Of a stretch of DNA of 64,000 nt, positions 12,160 to 24,610 are shown one piece after another; the stretch's first letter is position 1; every line of letters starts with the position of its first letter. The stretch is taken from NCBI GenBank assembly GCA_003254925.1, contig QANZ01008320.1, forward strand, positions 5,610-69,609. Reading direction: 5' to 3'. The notes beneath the pieces were generated by a model. That model saw nothing but the letters and a program-made list of their open reading frames with translations. It made no database searches and was not told the DNA's origin. Position numbers and translations under genes: made by a program. Origin of the DNA: Chamaecrista fasciculata (taxonomy: Eukaryota > Streptophyta > Magnoliopsida > Fabales > Fabaceae).

Positions 12160-14389
12160 ATGGAGAATGGAGATATTCCTGAAAATGCCAACGAGCGTAT
12201 GAATTTTTGCTTTCTCTATCTTTTCGTGTCATGTATTGAAAAACTATTGGATTTGAAGATTTCTGTCAATAATTATTTATTGTCCTTTTCAGATTGCCCA
12301 GGTCCTCAATCTGAGGCTGCAGGAAAATCCGATGAATGTGAAGGATGCCCAAATCAACAAATTTGTGCAACTGCCCCTAAAGGACCTGACCCAGGTTCTC
12401 TTCCTCTCTCAGCTGCACCTTTATGACTATAATCCCATTAGGCTTTGCTTTTCTATTTCTCGAACCTTAAAATTCAACCAAGTTTATTTATTTGAGATTT
12501 TTTTAGTTCCTATTCTGGTTTAATCTCTCAGTGAAAAAGAGGACACTTGAAGTATTTTTATTGTTTTGGTAACGGCCTGCTACTAGGTTATGTATATATA
12601 GAGAGAAAAGGGAGGGTATGATCTTATATATATCTGTCTGTGTCTTATGCTGAACTTGGGAGATGCCATATAAAAGAAATTAGGGAAATAATCAAGTGAA
12701 GCATTTGTGATATTTGTCTTCAACCATGTTCTCTTGCATTGCCTACTTTGTTAATTGTTCAATTGAGTTATATTTGTGAATTTTCACCCAGCGAAGTGTA
12801 ATGGACTAAAAATTTGAATTCAATTTAAGTTAACATCTGAGTAGAAATTCTGATTTTCGCACATTTGTTTCCTGACATCTATTTTCCCTTCTGCTCTTGT
12901 AATTTTGTCCAACTGAGAGTTGGTAATAGCAACTTTTCCATTGTGCAGTATTTTGGGAGAAAAATGGTTTCTAGTCTTCGTTGAGTCCTACATATCCAAT
13001 TTATCAGTTGTTTATACTGTTATAACTGTCCTTCTACAACCAACAGCAGGGTTGTGTGAAGACCCAGCTTATGTCATGCTTGACATACTTTATCCTTCGA
13101 ATTTTGTAATCATGACTTACTAACTGATTAACTTATTTAAGCATAATAGTCCTTTATTTTTAACTGAAAATTGATATTTTGAAAATCCATTTTTCTTCCT
13201 GTTTTCTTTATTTTTTATGTTTGATGATGATAAGTCAGGGGGTTACTATAGCACTTGTATAGGCTATATGTCTTTCTTGTATAAGATCTGCAGTTTATTT
13301 ATTTGTTTATTCTTCTTGGTGAAGAACGCGTTAGTTTGTTTTATAGGTCACGTTGAATTAAATGCATTTCATTTAATGAGAGATTTACCGTTCTTCTTTG
13401 ATATTTGATGCATTGAGAGCTTTAATCACATGCCTTTTGCTCTTATTTCTTCTGCAGACTTGGTAGCCATTGCGGAAAGAATGGCTACTGTGAAGCATAA
13501 GATACTGGTTCTATCAGGAAAGGGAGGAGTTGGCAAGAGTACATTCTCTGCCCAGCTGGCCTTTGCTTTAGCAGCAAAGGATTTTCAGGTAGGTCTTCTT
13601 GACATCGACATTTGTGGTCCAAGTATCCCGAAGATGCTTGGCTTAGAAGGTCAAGAGATACACCAGAGCAACCTTGGTTGGTCTCCTGTCTATGTAGAAT
13701 CCAACCTGGGAGTCATGTCAATTGGATTCATGCTTCCTCACCCGGATGAAGCAGTTATATGGAGAGGTCCACGCAAAAATGGTCTTATCAAGCAGTTTCT
13801 GAAGGATGTCTACTGGGGGGAACTTGATTTTCTGGTAGTCGATGCTCCGCCTGGAACCTCGGATGAGCACATTTCAATTGTCCAGTGCCTTGATGTGACC
13901 GGTATCGATGGCGCAATCATAGTTACCACACCACAACAAGTTTCCTTGATTGATGTGAGGAAAGAAGTGAGTTTCTGCAAAAAAGTTGGAGTTAAAGTTC
14001 TAGGGGTTGCAGAGAATATGAGTGGTCTTTACCAGCCTATCACAGATTTAAAATTTATGAGAACCACCGCCGATACAGGGGAGCAGAAAGACGTGACAGA
14101 GTGGGTTAGGGAGTACTTGAGAGAAAAAGCACCAGAATTGCTGAATTTGATTGCTTTCAGTGAAGTATTTGATAGTAGTGGTGGTGGAGCAGCAAAGATG
14201 TGCAATGAAATGGGTGTACCCTTTCTCGGTAAGATTCCAATGGATCCACAGCTTTGTAAGGCAGCTGAAGAAGGTAGATCCTGCTTTGTTGGTAAAGATT
14301 GTGGTGTGAGTGCTCCTGCATTGGAGAAAATCATTGAGAAATTGATGGAAAGTAACGGATTATCAATGTCTTCCAATGGTACTGCATAG
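12160..14389 (+). CDS. NBP35: Cytosolic Fe-S cluster assembly scaffold NBP35 (NUBP1 family)
   Basis: P-loop ATPase that assembles and transfers [4Fe-4S] clusters to cytosolic and nuclear apoproteins. Three exons (12160-12196, 12293-12394, 13458-14389) give 356 residues, close to the Arabidopsis protein. The N-terminal cluster motif is C14-x13-C28-x2-C31-x5-C37. The deviant Walker A loop is GKGGVGKST at 67-75, preceded by KHKILVLS, and the body carries the Mrp/NBP35 signatures [17 protein letters not shown] and [10 protein letters not shown]. The C-terminal CPxC motif that in yeast and animal relatives follows ENMSG is absent: here ENMSGL is followed by YQP. This absence is also known for plant NBP35, so it is a lineage trait and not damage. 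Intron 2 is over 1 kb and holds no recognisable insertion. Confidence 0.97.
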
Positions 14390-16011
14390 AGAATTTTCCT
14401 CCACGAGTGATGTATGTAAATCAGAATTTTATGGTCTTTTTTATTTATTTCCCTCTATACTTATGATATAGATTCCAGCATGACATGAGGGTGAGGACCT
14501 TTCTAATTTGACCATTTTGGTTGTTTGGATTACTAGACAATAAATTATTTTGTAGGGGTAGTGTGCCGTTTTCTTCTGCATCCCCTTTTGTTTTTCATTT
14601 GAAATTCCATTTTTATCAACTTTATCTTTTCATTCTGCAAGATCTGTGAAGTTTGAATAATGAGTATTCTACGCAGAGAAGTAACACCTGCTCATTGGAG
14701 CCTACTACAAAAAACTGTTGTCTGTTATAAGTTGTGTTAAAAACACACCAAGTTGCTTGATTCTTTTAAGATAAATAATTTCACACGTTATACATTTTTT
14801 TTTTCTAGAGAAGTAACATGCTTTCTCTTATTTTTTTTCAAAAGAATTTTATCTAAGTTTTGTTTTTCTCAAGAAAAAAATAAGAGCCTCCGGGAGATAT
14901 TCCCTGACCAAAGTGATAGGTGAACCAAGCAAGCTGAAAACTGTGGACGTAGCTAGTTATCCATAATTTTAACTTCCAAGCAAAAAACATAAAATAAAGT
15001 AACTAACTTATTTTGTCATGGCTGAACTCTGAAGCGAAGTTTCTCTTTTCAAAAAAATATCACACAATGACACTACAATAGAGGCAAAAATAAAATATAA
15101 TAAATAGGCATTTCTAAAATTCTGAAGTTGTTATTTAATTCTTTTTTTTGATTAAAACACACAGCTTAATAGAATAGAACTTAGAGTAGGAGTTAGCATT
15201 ATACAAACTATGAGAAACTAAATACTGATGAAAGAAAAAAAAAGGAAAGTTCTACTATGCTTGCTGTGGCAGAAATATTTGCAGGTCATATGCTTCAATA
15301 AGCAGCTACAATCCTGAACCAAAATTTGAAGCTTGACAGGAGGCAAATTCTGAAGTGAAACAGCAGTCCAGAGACCTCTTGAATCGGTAATTATATTTGC
15401 CATGGAAAATGCATCAAGTTTGCAATGAATAAGGAACTCACGCAAACCATATAAACCCCCATGTAGCTTGAAATGGTCTGAAGTTGTTATGGTACTACAG
15501 AGAGAGCAGCAAATATTCACAGTTGTAGTTCGACTATTTTTCGGCCAAAAGAAAAAAGCTTTAATATTTGGGAAAAAGAGAAACTTGTTGTCAATTTATA
15601 TCGAGTCAACTAATTAGTCATTGAATAATTAAAATATACTGCTCAGTTCTTAAATTATTGTAATTGTCAACAATTTGATCCCTAAATCAAATTTAGGGAC
15701 TAAATAGTATAAATTTAGTACAAATTTAATGATCAAAAAGTATAAAATTAATTCAAATTTAGGGATCAAATAAATTATAGTACAAATTCATGGACAAAAT
15801 ATATAAAATTAGTTCAAAATTACTAGAGACTAAATGATTGATGATTGAAATATTTTAGGGGTTAAATCATGTATTTTGATTATTTAAAGACTGATCAGAT
15901 TACCCGGTCTAAATTTAGGGACTATATAGTATGTTTTTTGTTTGGAAAAATGATATTTGAGCAGATAGGCTAGCCTATGTGATTATAAAAATGCAGCGGT
16001 AATATCAACAA
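14390..16011. other. Intergenic between NBP35 and tRNA-Gly
   Basis: About 14390-14640 is likely NBP35 3' UTR. A 101-codon minus-strand reading frame at 15218-15520 shows no domain or splice support, and I do not call it a gene. The rest is AT-rich, including the foldback-like repeat at about 15600-15920 listed separately. Confidence 0.5.
15600..15920. repeat. Foldback-like AT-rich repeat, probable decayed MITE
   Basis: The left flank (gtcattgaataattaaaata, near 15619) resembles the reverse complement of the right flank (tattttgattatttaaagac, near 15870-15890). Between them the phrase 'tttagggactaaat' and variants recur several times in both orientations. No clean ends or target duplication could be read. 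Confidence 0.45.
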
Positions 16012-16082
16012 GCACCAGTGGTCTAGTGGTAGAATAGTACCCTGCCACGGTACAGACCCGGGTTCGATTCCCGGCTGGTGCA
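16012..16082 (+). tRNA. trnG-GCC: tRNA-Gly (anticodon GCC)
   Basis: 71-nt cloverleaf decoding GGC/GGU. Acceptor stem GCACCAG pairs with CTGGTGC and the discriminator base is A. Internal pol III A box is TGGTCTAGTGG (16019-16029) and B box GGTTCGATTCC (16061-16071). The anticodon stem GTACC/GGTAC is perfect around the loop CTGCCAC, with GCC at 16044-16046. No intron. A CAA lies just upstream (tatcaacaa), the usual plant tRNA start context. The first run of four or more T on the coding strand is about 100 bases downstream, which is unusually far. Confidence 0.98.
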
Positions 16083-16223
16083 ACCTTTGAGAGCTATGAC
16101 GAGTATCATGCACTCCTGTGATTGCTGGGTCAATCACGCCTCTCTGATCTAGTTCGAGAGATCTGTGCATCTGAGCTCTCTCTTTTCTCTTTTTTAAATT
16201 CCGAATTCATTCAGAAAAAAACA

Positions 16224-17445
16224 AGCCAAAAGTTCGAATTTGATCCTGTAACTTTGCTCAAGTTTCCAAATCAGTCCTATAATTTTTTTTGTCTCGAATT
16301 CGGTCTTGTATCTTTGCTCCAGGTCCCAAATCAATCCTATAATTTTTTTTTGTCTCAAATTAGGTGCTGTATCTTTGCTCCAGGTCCCAAATCAGTCCTA
16401 TATCTTTTTTTGTCTCAGTTATAGTCCCATATGTTTTGAAAACCTCCCACCTCTAGTCCTCCGTCTATTTTAAATTACAGTTTAGTCCTGAAAACTTCAA
16501 GTCCCTTTCACTTTAGTCTCTGACTTTCAAAATGAAAGAAAAAGAGCATCCCTGAAGATTCTCAAACCTTACATCTTGGTCCCTAATCCATGAATTCTTC
16601 ATGAAATGGAATAGAAATGCAAAAAAAAAAAACACAAATTAAAAGCAAATGACAGAGGGACCAAAACTGAAAAAGTAGAAAATTTAGAACCCACCGGAAA
16701 ACATACGGAAATCGCCAAGAAACTCAAAAACTCATCCAAAAACTTCAATTCTAACTGAAATCTCACTCAAATAATCGCCCTTAAATGCTTTAAGAAAGAT
16801 TTTTCGAGAATCCAAACTTTTGAGGAGGGAGGTGATAAAAGATTCCCTTACATTTGGTGATTCCGAGAGAGAAGTTCTGAAATCCCTTACCTTTCTTTTA
16901 TCACCTCTCTCCTAAAAAGTTTGGATTTTCGAAAATTCTTTTTTAAAGCATTTAAGAGTGATTATTTGAGTGAGATTTCAGTGAGAATTGAGGTTTTTAG
17001 ATGAGTTCTTGAGTTTCCGACGAGTTTGGGGACATTTTCCGGTTGGTTTTAAATTTTTTGCGTTTTCAGTTTTGGTCTCTCTGTCATTTGCTTTAATTTG
17101 AATTGTTTTTGCATTCCTATTCCATTTCATGAAGAATTCATGGATTATGGACCAACATATAAGGTTTGAGAATCTTCAGGGATGCTCTTTCACTTTCATT
17201 TTGATATTCAGAGACTAAAGTGAAAGGGACTTGAAGTTTTCAGGACTAAACTATAATTTAAAATAGACGGAGGACTAACGGTGAGAGGTTTTCAAAACAT
17301 ATGGGACCAAAATTGAGACAAAAAAAGATATAGGACTGATTTGGGACCTAGAGTAAAGATACAGGACCAAATTCGAGACAAAAAAAATTATAGGACTAAT
17401 TTGGAAACTGGAGTAAAGTTACGTGATCAAATTTTCGCTTTGGCC
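16224..17445. mobile_element. 1.2-kb foldback (long inverted-repeat) element
   Basis: Two arms of about 600 bp are near-complete reverse complements of each other (left about 16224-16840, right about 16893-17445) around a short loop near 16841-16892. The outer ends, aGCCAAAAG on the left and the complement GGCCAAAG on the right, resemble other Mutator-like MITE ends in this window. The left arm contains three tandem 60-61-bp units starting at 16236, 16296 and 16357; the right arm has about two. No convincing target duplication is seen, and no transposase is encoded. It sits between tRNA-Gly and GAPC. If transcribed it would give a long double-stranded RNA hairpin. Confidence 0.88.
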
Positions 17446-17798
17446 AAAAAGATGGAATGAAGTAAGTAAGAAAGTAACAATAATTCCGTGATCCGCGGGA
17501 ATGAATGAATGAATATTTTTACTGTTTCTAAGGGAATGCCATGATCTCGCGAATGCATGTTTGACTACACGAATCATTCAACTTGCATGCACCACGTTCG
17601 CACTTAAACCGTGAAACCTACCATTTCCTGATTTTCCTCACTTTAATCGCCACGTTTTTGCCACTCGCACTCGCTTCTCATATATATAATCTTCATCATT
17701 ATACACACATACATTGTCACTCCAAGAGCCACTAACCTATTATTTTCCCTGCTCCTCCCTTACGCTCTCTTTTTCGTTTTAACTTTTAAGACACAGTC
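17446..17798 (+). promoter_or_regulatory. GAPC promoter and leader
   Basis: Core promoter region of the GAPDH gene. A TATA box tatatataa lies at 17681-17689, about 110 bases before the ATG, followed by a CT-rich leader. Upstream is a tetranucleotide repeat (aatg, 17503-17513). The foldback element ends only about 235 bases before the TATA box. Confidence 0.6.
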
Positions 17799-20180
<2,382 letters not shown>

Positions 20181-23100
20181 AGTTGCAGGTGATTCGGCCC
20201 TGAAGCTTCTGCATTTTGAGCACCATTCTATTTACTTAAACATTAGATAAAGGAGCACCCTCCACTTCAGATAGCTCAACTTTATTAGATTTCTTCTTGT
20301 CTAGGATAATAGACAAATCTGATGAGAGACTTTTTTTCCCTTTTTCTTTTCCGGCGATTCTTATAACAATGGTCTTTTGGACGTCTTTTAAAATAATACA
20401 TCCAGTTTATCATTATTATTATTGCATCATGTTTTTTCAATCTAAGTTAGCAAAGGATAAAATTAACTAAAATAGACGAAATTGATAAAAAAAAATATTA
20501 GGGACGAAATTGACAGTTGGTGTAAAGTTTATAGACAAAATTAATACTTTTACCATAAATTAATATATAAAAAGAGATTACCCTTCATCTTCCTTGTGGA
20601 CGAGTAAATAGTAATCAGACTAGCAAATCAATTAAGAGGGATGAAATTGAGATTTGAGAACCCTTGTTTTGTTTTTTTGGCCGGAGACCTCACATCAGTT
20701 GAAAAGTTACATTAGATGTATAATTTGCTTTCTCTTTTTCAGTTATTGCTGTCACAAAAAAATATCAAAAAATGAATTCGGCTTAATGATTATGCTTTGG
20801 GCCTCCTTCATGTTGGGCTCAAAGACGAAGTGGGCTGTTTGGTTGAGTTCGGGTTTTCTTTCCATTTGGGTCTCTTGCACTGTTAGTCAAATTCGAGCTT
20901 ATGTGTAGTTTATTATATTACGATTTCATAATATGGATACTCGATTACCTTCACAAATTGCTTCCATCACTAAAAAGTGAAAGTTAGGCAGGATCAAAGT
21001 TCAATTCATGCTCAAGTATAATGCAATGCCAGCTCTTTCGTCTGTGATTAATTCTAGTGATTGACTTAATTTGGTGGAAATCATCCAAATGGAAACAAAG
21101 GCGACAAAACCATATTTAGCAATTCATAGTTTTCACTTTTTCACTTTCATAGTGCTTTTTACTCTGTTTTCCTTCGAACCTTTAGAAAATTAAAACTCGT
21201 TAGCTTTGTTGATTGGAAAGATTACTTCTTTATAGAAACATAGTAGAATCATCATGTCAAGAAACTCGCTTTTGTTCAACTTTGTAATGACTGATTAGTG
21301 ATAAGGTACGTTATCTTTACACTGTTGGTTTAATTTTTAAATGGAGGCAAAGCCACTTCTCTTTGGACTCCAATTTCTGTTACTGTTATCTTTGATTCTT
21401 TCAACTTTCTGGCTATGGGATTTATAGCAATTGCCATTTCTCTCATTAACAGAGCCTCCTTCTCTCCTTAGAAATTACAAGTATAGCTACCATATTCGAG
21501 AAACTTAAATATAGTTTCACTTCATGCAATATGAATGAAATAATTTTCTGGCTTGTGCATTTGGGTCCTAGTTTTGACTAGGATATTGAGCTTCATAGGT
21601 AGAAGCCACCAACCTAACTGTGGTTAGAAAGGGATAGGGATTGGCGTGGGGTTAAAAACTTAAAATAATATCCTCCTTTTAGAGATTCACAAAGATTTCG
21701 TATGCTGTTTCCATTCACTATCTATTATTGACTAGGTGGAAGATGGATGAGTCTTATAAAGGAGTTTGATGAGTCTTTAACTTTTCTAGTTCCTTCAACA
21801 ATCATAATTTTAGGTATACGGAATTTGATCATAAGTTAGTGGTCCCAAACTCCCTCTATATCTACTTATCCCCATTCCCTTTCCTTTTAAGAGTAGTGCA
21901 AATATAATGCAGCACTCTTAATCATCTGACTCTGATTCACTGAATGGAATTGGCTGGTCTGTTTTTTGTTACAGTGGTAGCAATCCCATGTGAAGATGTT
22001 AACATATAAAAAAGGGAGGGAGGCAAGAAAATGATAATCGAAGGAGGGTGGAATTGGACATGTATCATTGTTCTCAAAAGCAGGCAACGTGCCCTATATA
22101 AAGCTTTTTTAATGCACTACTTAATGTTTTAAAAGCTGCCTTTTTTCTGCCCTTTCACATGTTTACTTTTGCTTTTTAAGGGCTGTGTGTGTCATTCCAT
22201 GAGGTATGACCTTATTAGTGGTTGGACTAGGGCCCTTTTTTAAGAACATACCCATGACAGCTCACCATATTTTTAAATCTTAATTTTTTTTCCAGCATCT
22301 GTACTAACCAAGGTAGACTGGCACTGTCTAATTTTATGACCTCTGAACTTGCTGTTTCATTTTTTGGTTGATGGCATATGCTTAGGTTTAGCAAATACTA
22401 ATGGCTTAGTTACAAGCGTTAGTCATTATCAGAGGCTCAATTCAATTGCATCCTAGCTAAATGCTAAATCAAAATTTTCCTTAGCTTTAACCTTTGCCTC
22501 TTGAAATGTTCAATGAGAGTGAAGAGAAAAACTACAAATCTGTCAGGATCATAGAGGTTAGATATAGAACTAAAGTAGCTAAAGATGGTGATGGATGATT
22601 GCAACAAGAGACCCCGCCATTATTGAATTAATGCTTTTGCTCTGTCCCGAGAAAGGTTTTTGTCGAAACAAGATAAGATCTCACTAAAACAATCGAAGCT
22701 CCATTCGATATTCTTAAGACTTAAGAGGCTGCCCCTTCACGCCTCTTTGCTTTCTTCATATATACGTACATTTATTTGGAATCTTGCATGTGGATTGATG
22801 TTTAACATGGCAATAAAAGTTCAGTAATTTGAAGTTTAATCTCCTTGGTTTACGTTGCTTCATTTTGAATGGTGACAACACATAGTACCTTACCAAACAA
22901 ATCATCTGGGTTGCCATGTAATTGGCAGTTAAAATCTTAATTCGCCAACATACTTGTCTCATAAAATACTTTGAACTTTTATTAATTATTATTCTGGTGA
23001 GGTTGGGGTAAATGATTTTTTTTTTCGAAATTCTGTTATGATAGAAGAGAATTTCAACGTCAGGTGATATTGAGAATAAAGGAAGGCTTGATCCAAGGAA

Positions 23101-24520
23101 TAGATGAGAGTAAAGCATGAAAGTTCCCTACAATTTAACGTCTCAGTAATTTTTGTTTCTCCTCCAAGCACTAATGCGCAAATTATTAAGGAGAAACACC
23201 CCTTTTTTGGTTTTTTGTTATAAAGTAACATTAAAACAACAGTTAATCTGGGCCAACATAATTTATTTGACTTTCACCGATAACAACAGCAATAGTTAAA
23301 TAACAACAATTTATTTCCTTTTAAGTGCTGAAATTCTTAGGTCGGCAATTAAATTAGGTTCAAAAGCAAATTCAAACTTTCAACCCCTAGCTCAATGACC
23401 ATACACAAACCACATTTTGCAGTTTTAAATATGAGAAATTATTAGGGAGTAACCCTCTTATTTCCAAATGTGGCTGTATTCCTCGGTAGTGTAGCGTTAT
23501 CTAGAAAATTAATTAAAGTGAACTTTATCCCTAAATACATGTCAACGGAATTACCAAGAATAATAATATATTGGTTGAATAGAACACTTGATGGGGAATT
23601 TGGGATAAGATGTGGATTGCAGAACTAAAACTATCACCTCACTTTTTGCATAGAATATAATTGATTGTCTGAAGACTCGGATATATAATTTTATAATGTT
23701 ACAAGTAGCATACTCCATTTGATGGTATCATGAATTCTTTCTCTCCAAACTTTAAAAAGCTGTGTGTGCTTCAGTAAATACTTCAACATCTTTCAGTACA
23801 ATCAGTAAAGTTCCCTTCTTGCATTGGTTCAGCTTCCTACTTTCCACCATCATTGCAGACAACTAATAGGTAAAAATATTATATTCTCTCTCCCCAACCT
23901 TGTTTCATTATTATGTCCTGTGCATCTTGATTGAGTTTTACTGTTCCAAACATAAATATCATCTATGAAATTGAAATCTCTGTTAGGTTATTAGCATCTT
24001 ATCTTCCCTTAAGATTCTGATGAGACGACCAAAATCTTTTGAGAGTATCCTCTCCTCTGGTCCATTATCTTCTCCAAATGGTGTTGTGATTCCCCTTATA
24101 ACTCTATTTTTTTTTCCTCTTTAGCTTTTCTTTCAAGTACCTGCTTCTTCCTTTTCCGGTTTGCTTTATGACAGCAATTATGGCTGTTTCCTTTCCCATC
24201 CTATCGACTTCATTTCATTCATTATGATCCTCCATGACCCTCGTATCTTACTAAAGGACACACCCACCCCACTCTTCTTTCTTTATTGAGCTTCTAATCT
24301 ATTATCATTAATTAATGTAATTAGTTGTTAGTCCTAATGGGTGTTTTTGCAACAGCAGGTAGTAGCTCAACCGCTTAGTTTATTACTAGTTCCTTATGTT
24401 GTCTTCATGTGCATGATTTAGTGGTTTTCTTTCTTTTCTTACATCTCGCATGTGGCTATTTATTTCCTCATATACTCTCTGACCCGTTTTGGTTGTCTAG
24501 CATGCTTGCCTCAGAATTAC
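20181..24520. other. 4.3-kb intergenic stretch without recognisable genes
   Basis: 20181 to about 20420 is GAPC 3' UTR. About 20450-20545 has 'gacgaaattga' phrases typical of dispersed plant repeats. No reading frame in the rest shows a domain or splice support, and I found no tRNA or known conserved microRNA core by eye. The portion after about 23700 is CT-rich and may contain the promoter and untranslated exons of the ankyrin gene (a possible acceptor cag at 24356-24358). Confidence 0.5.
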
Positions 24521-24593
24521 AGAACTAACTAAAACTGTATTCTCAAGGTTCCTTAAATTCTCTAACACACACAATACAGTTTTAGTTAGTTCT
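24521..24593 (+). promoter_or_regulatory. Perfect inverted repeat in the ankyrin gene leader (hairpin)
   Basis: AGAACTAACTAAAACTGTAT plus one further T (24521-24541) is the exact reverse complement of 24573-24593. The arms are 21 bp with a 31-base spacer, and the second arm ends 17 bases before the ATG at 24611. If this is part of the mRNA it would form a stem of 21 uninterrupted pairs immediately before the start codon. Function is inferred, not shown; it could also be a small foldback insertion. Confidence 0.7.
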
Positions 24594-24610
24594 TCAAAAT
24601 CTTCCCAATA

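Noticed and set aside
12920-13408. Short frames within NBP35 intron 2
   Set aside because: Intronic; exons 2 and 3 join precisely in phase without them.
14029-14376. 115-codon minus-strand frame
   Set aside because: Antisense shadow of the NBP35 last exon.
15218-15520. Minus-strand 100-codon cysteine-containing frame
   Set aside because: No signal peptide pattern, no exon structure and no recognisable domain; likely chance.
16122-16424. 100-codon frame in the left arm of the foldback
   Set aside because: Created by the 60-bp tandem units; repeated phrases in the protein mirror the DNA repeat.
22756-23231. Overlapping minus-strand frames of 80-120 codons
   Set aside because: Two different frames overlap over AT-rich sequence, neither with domain content or splice support.
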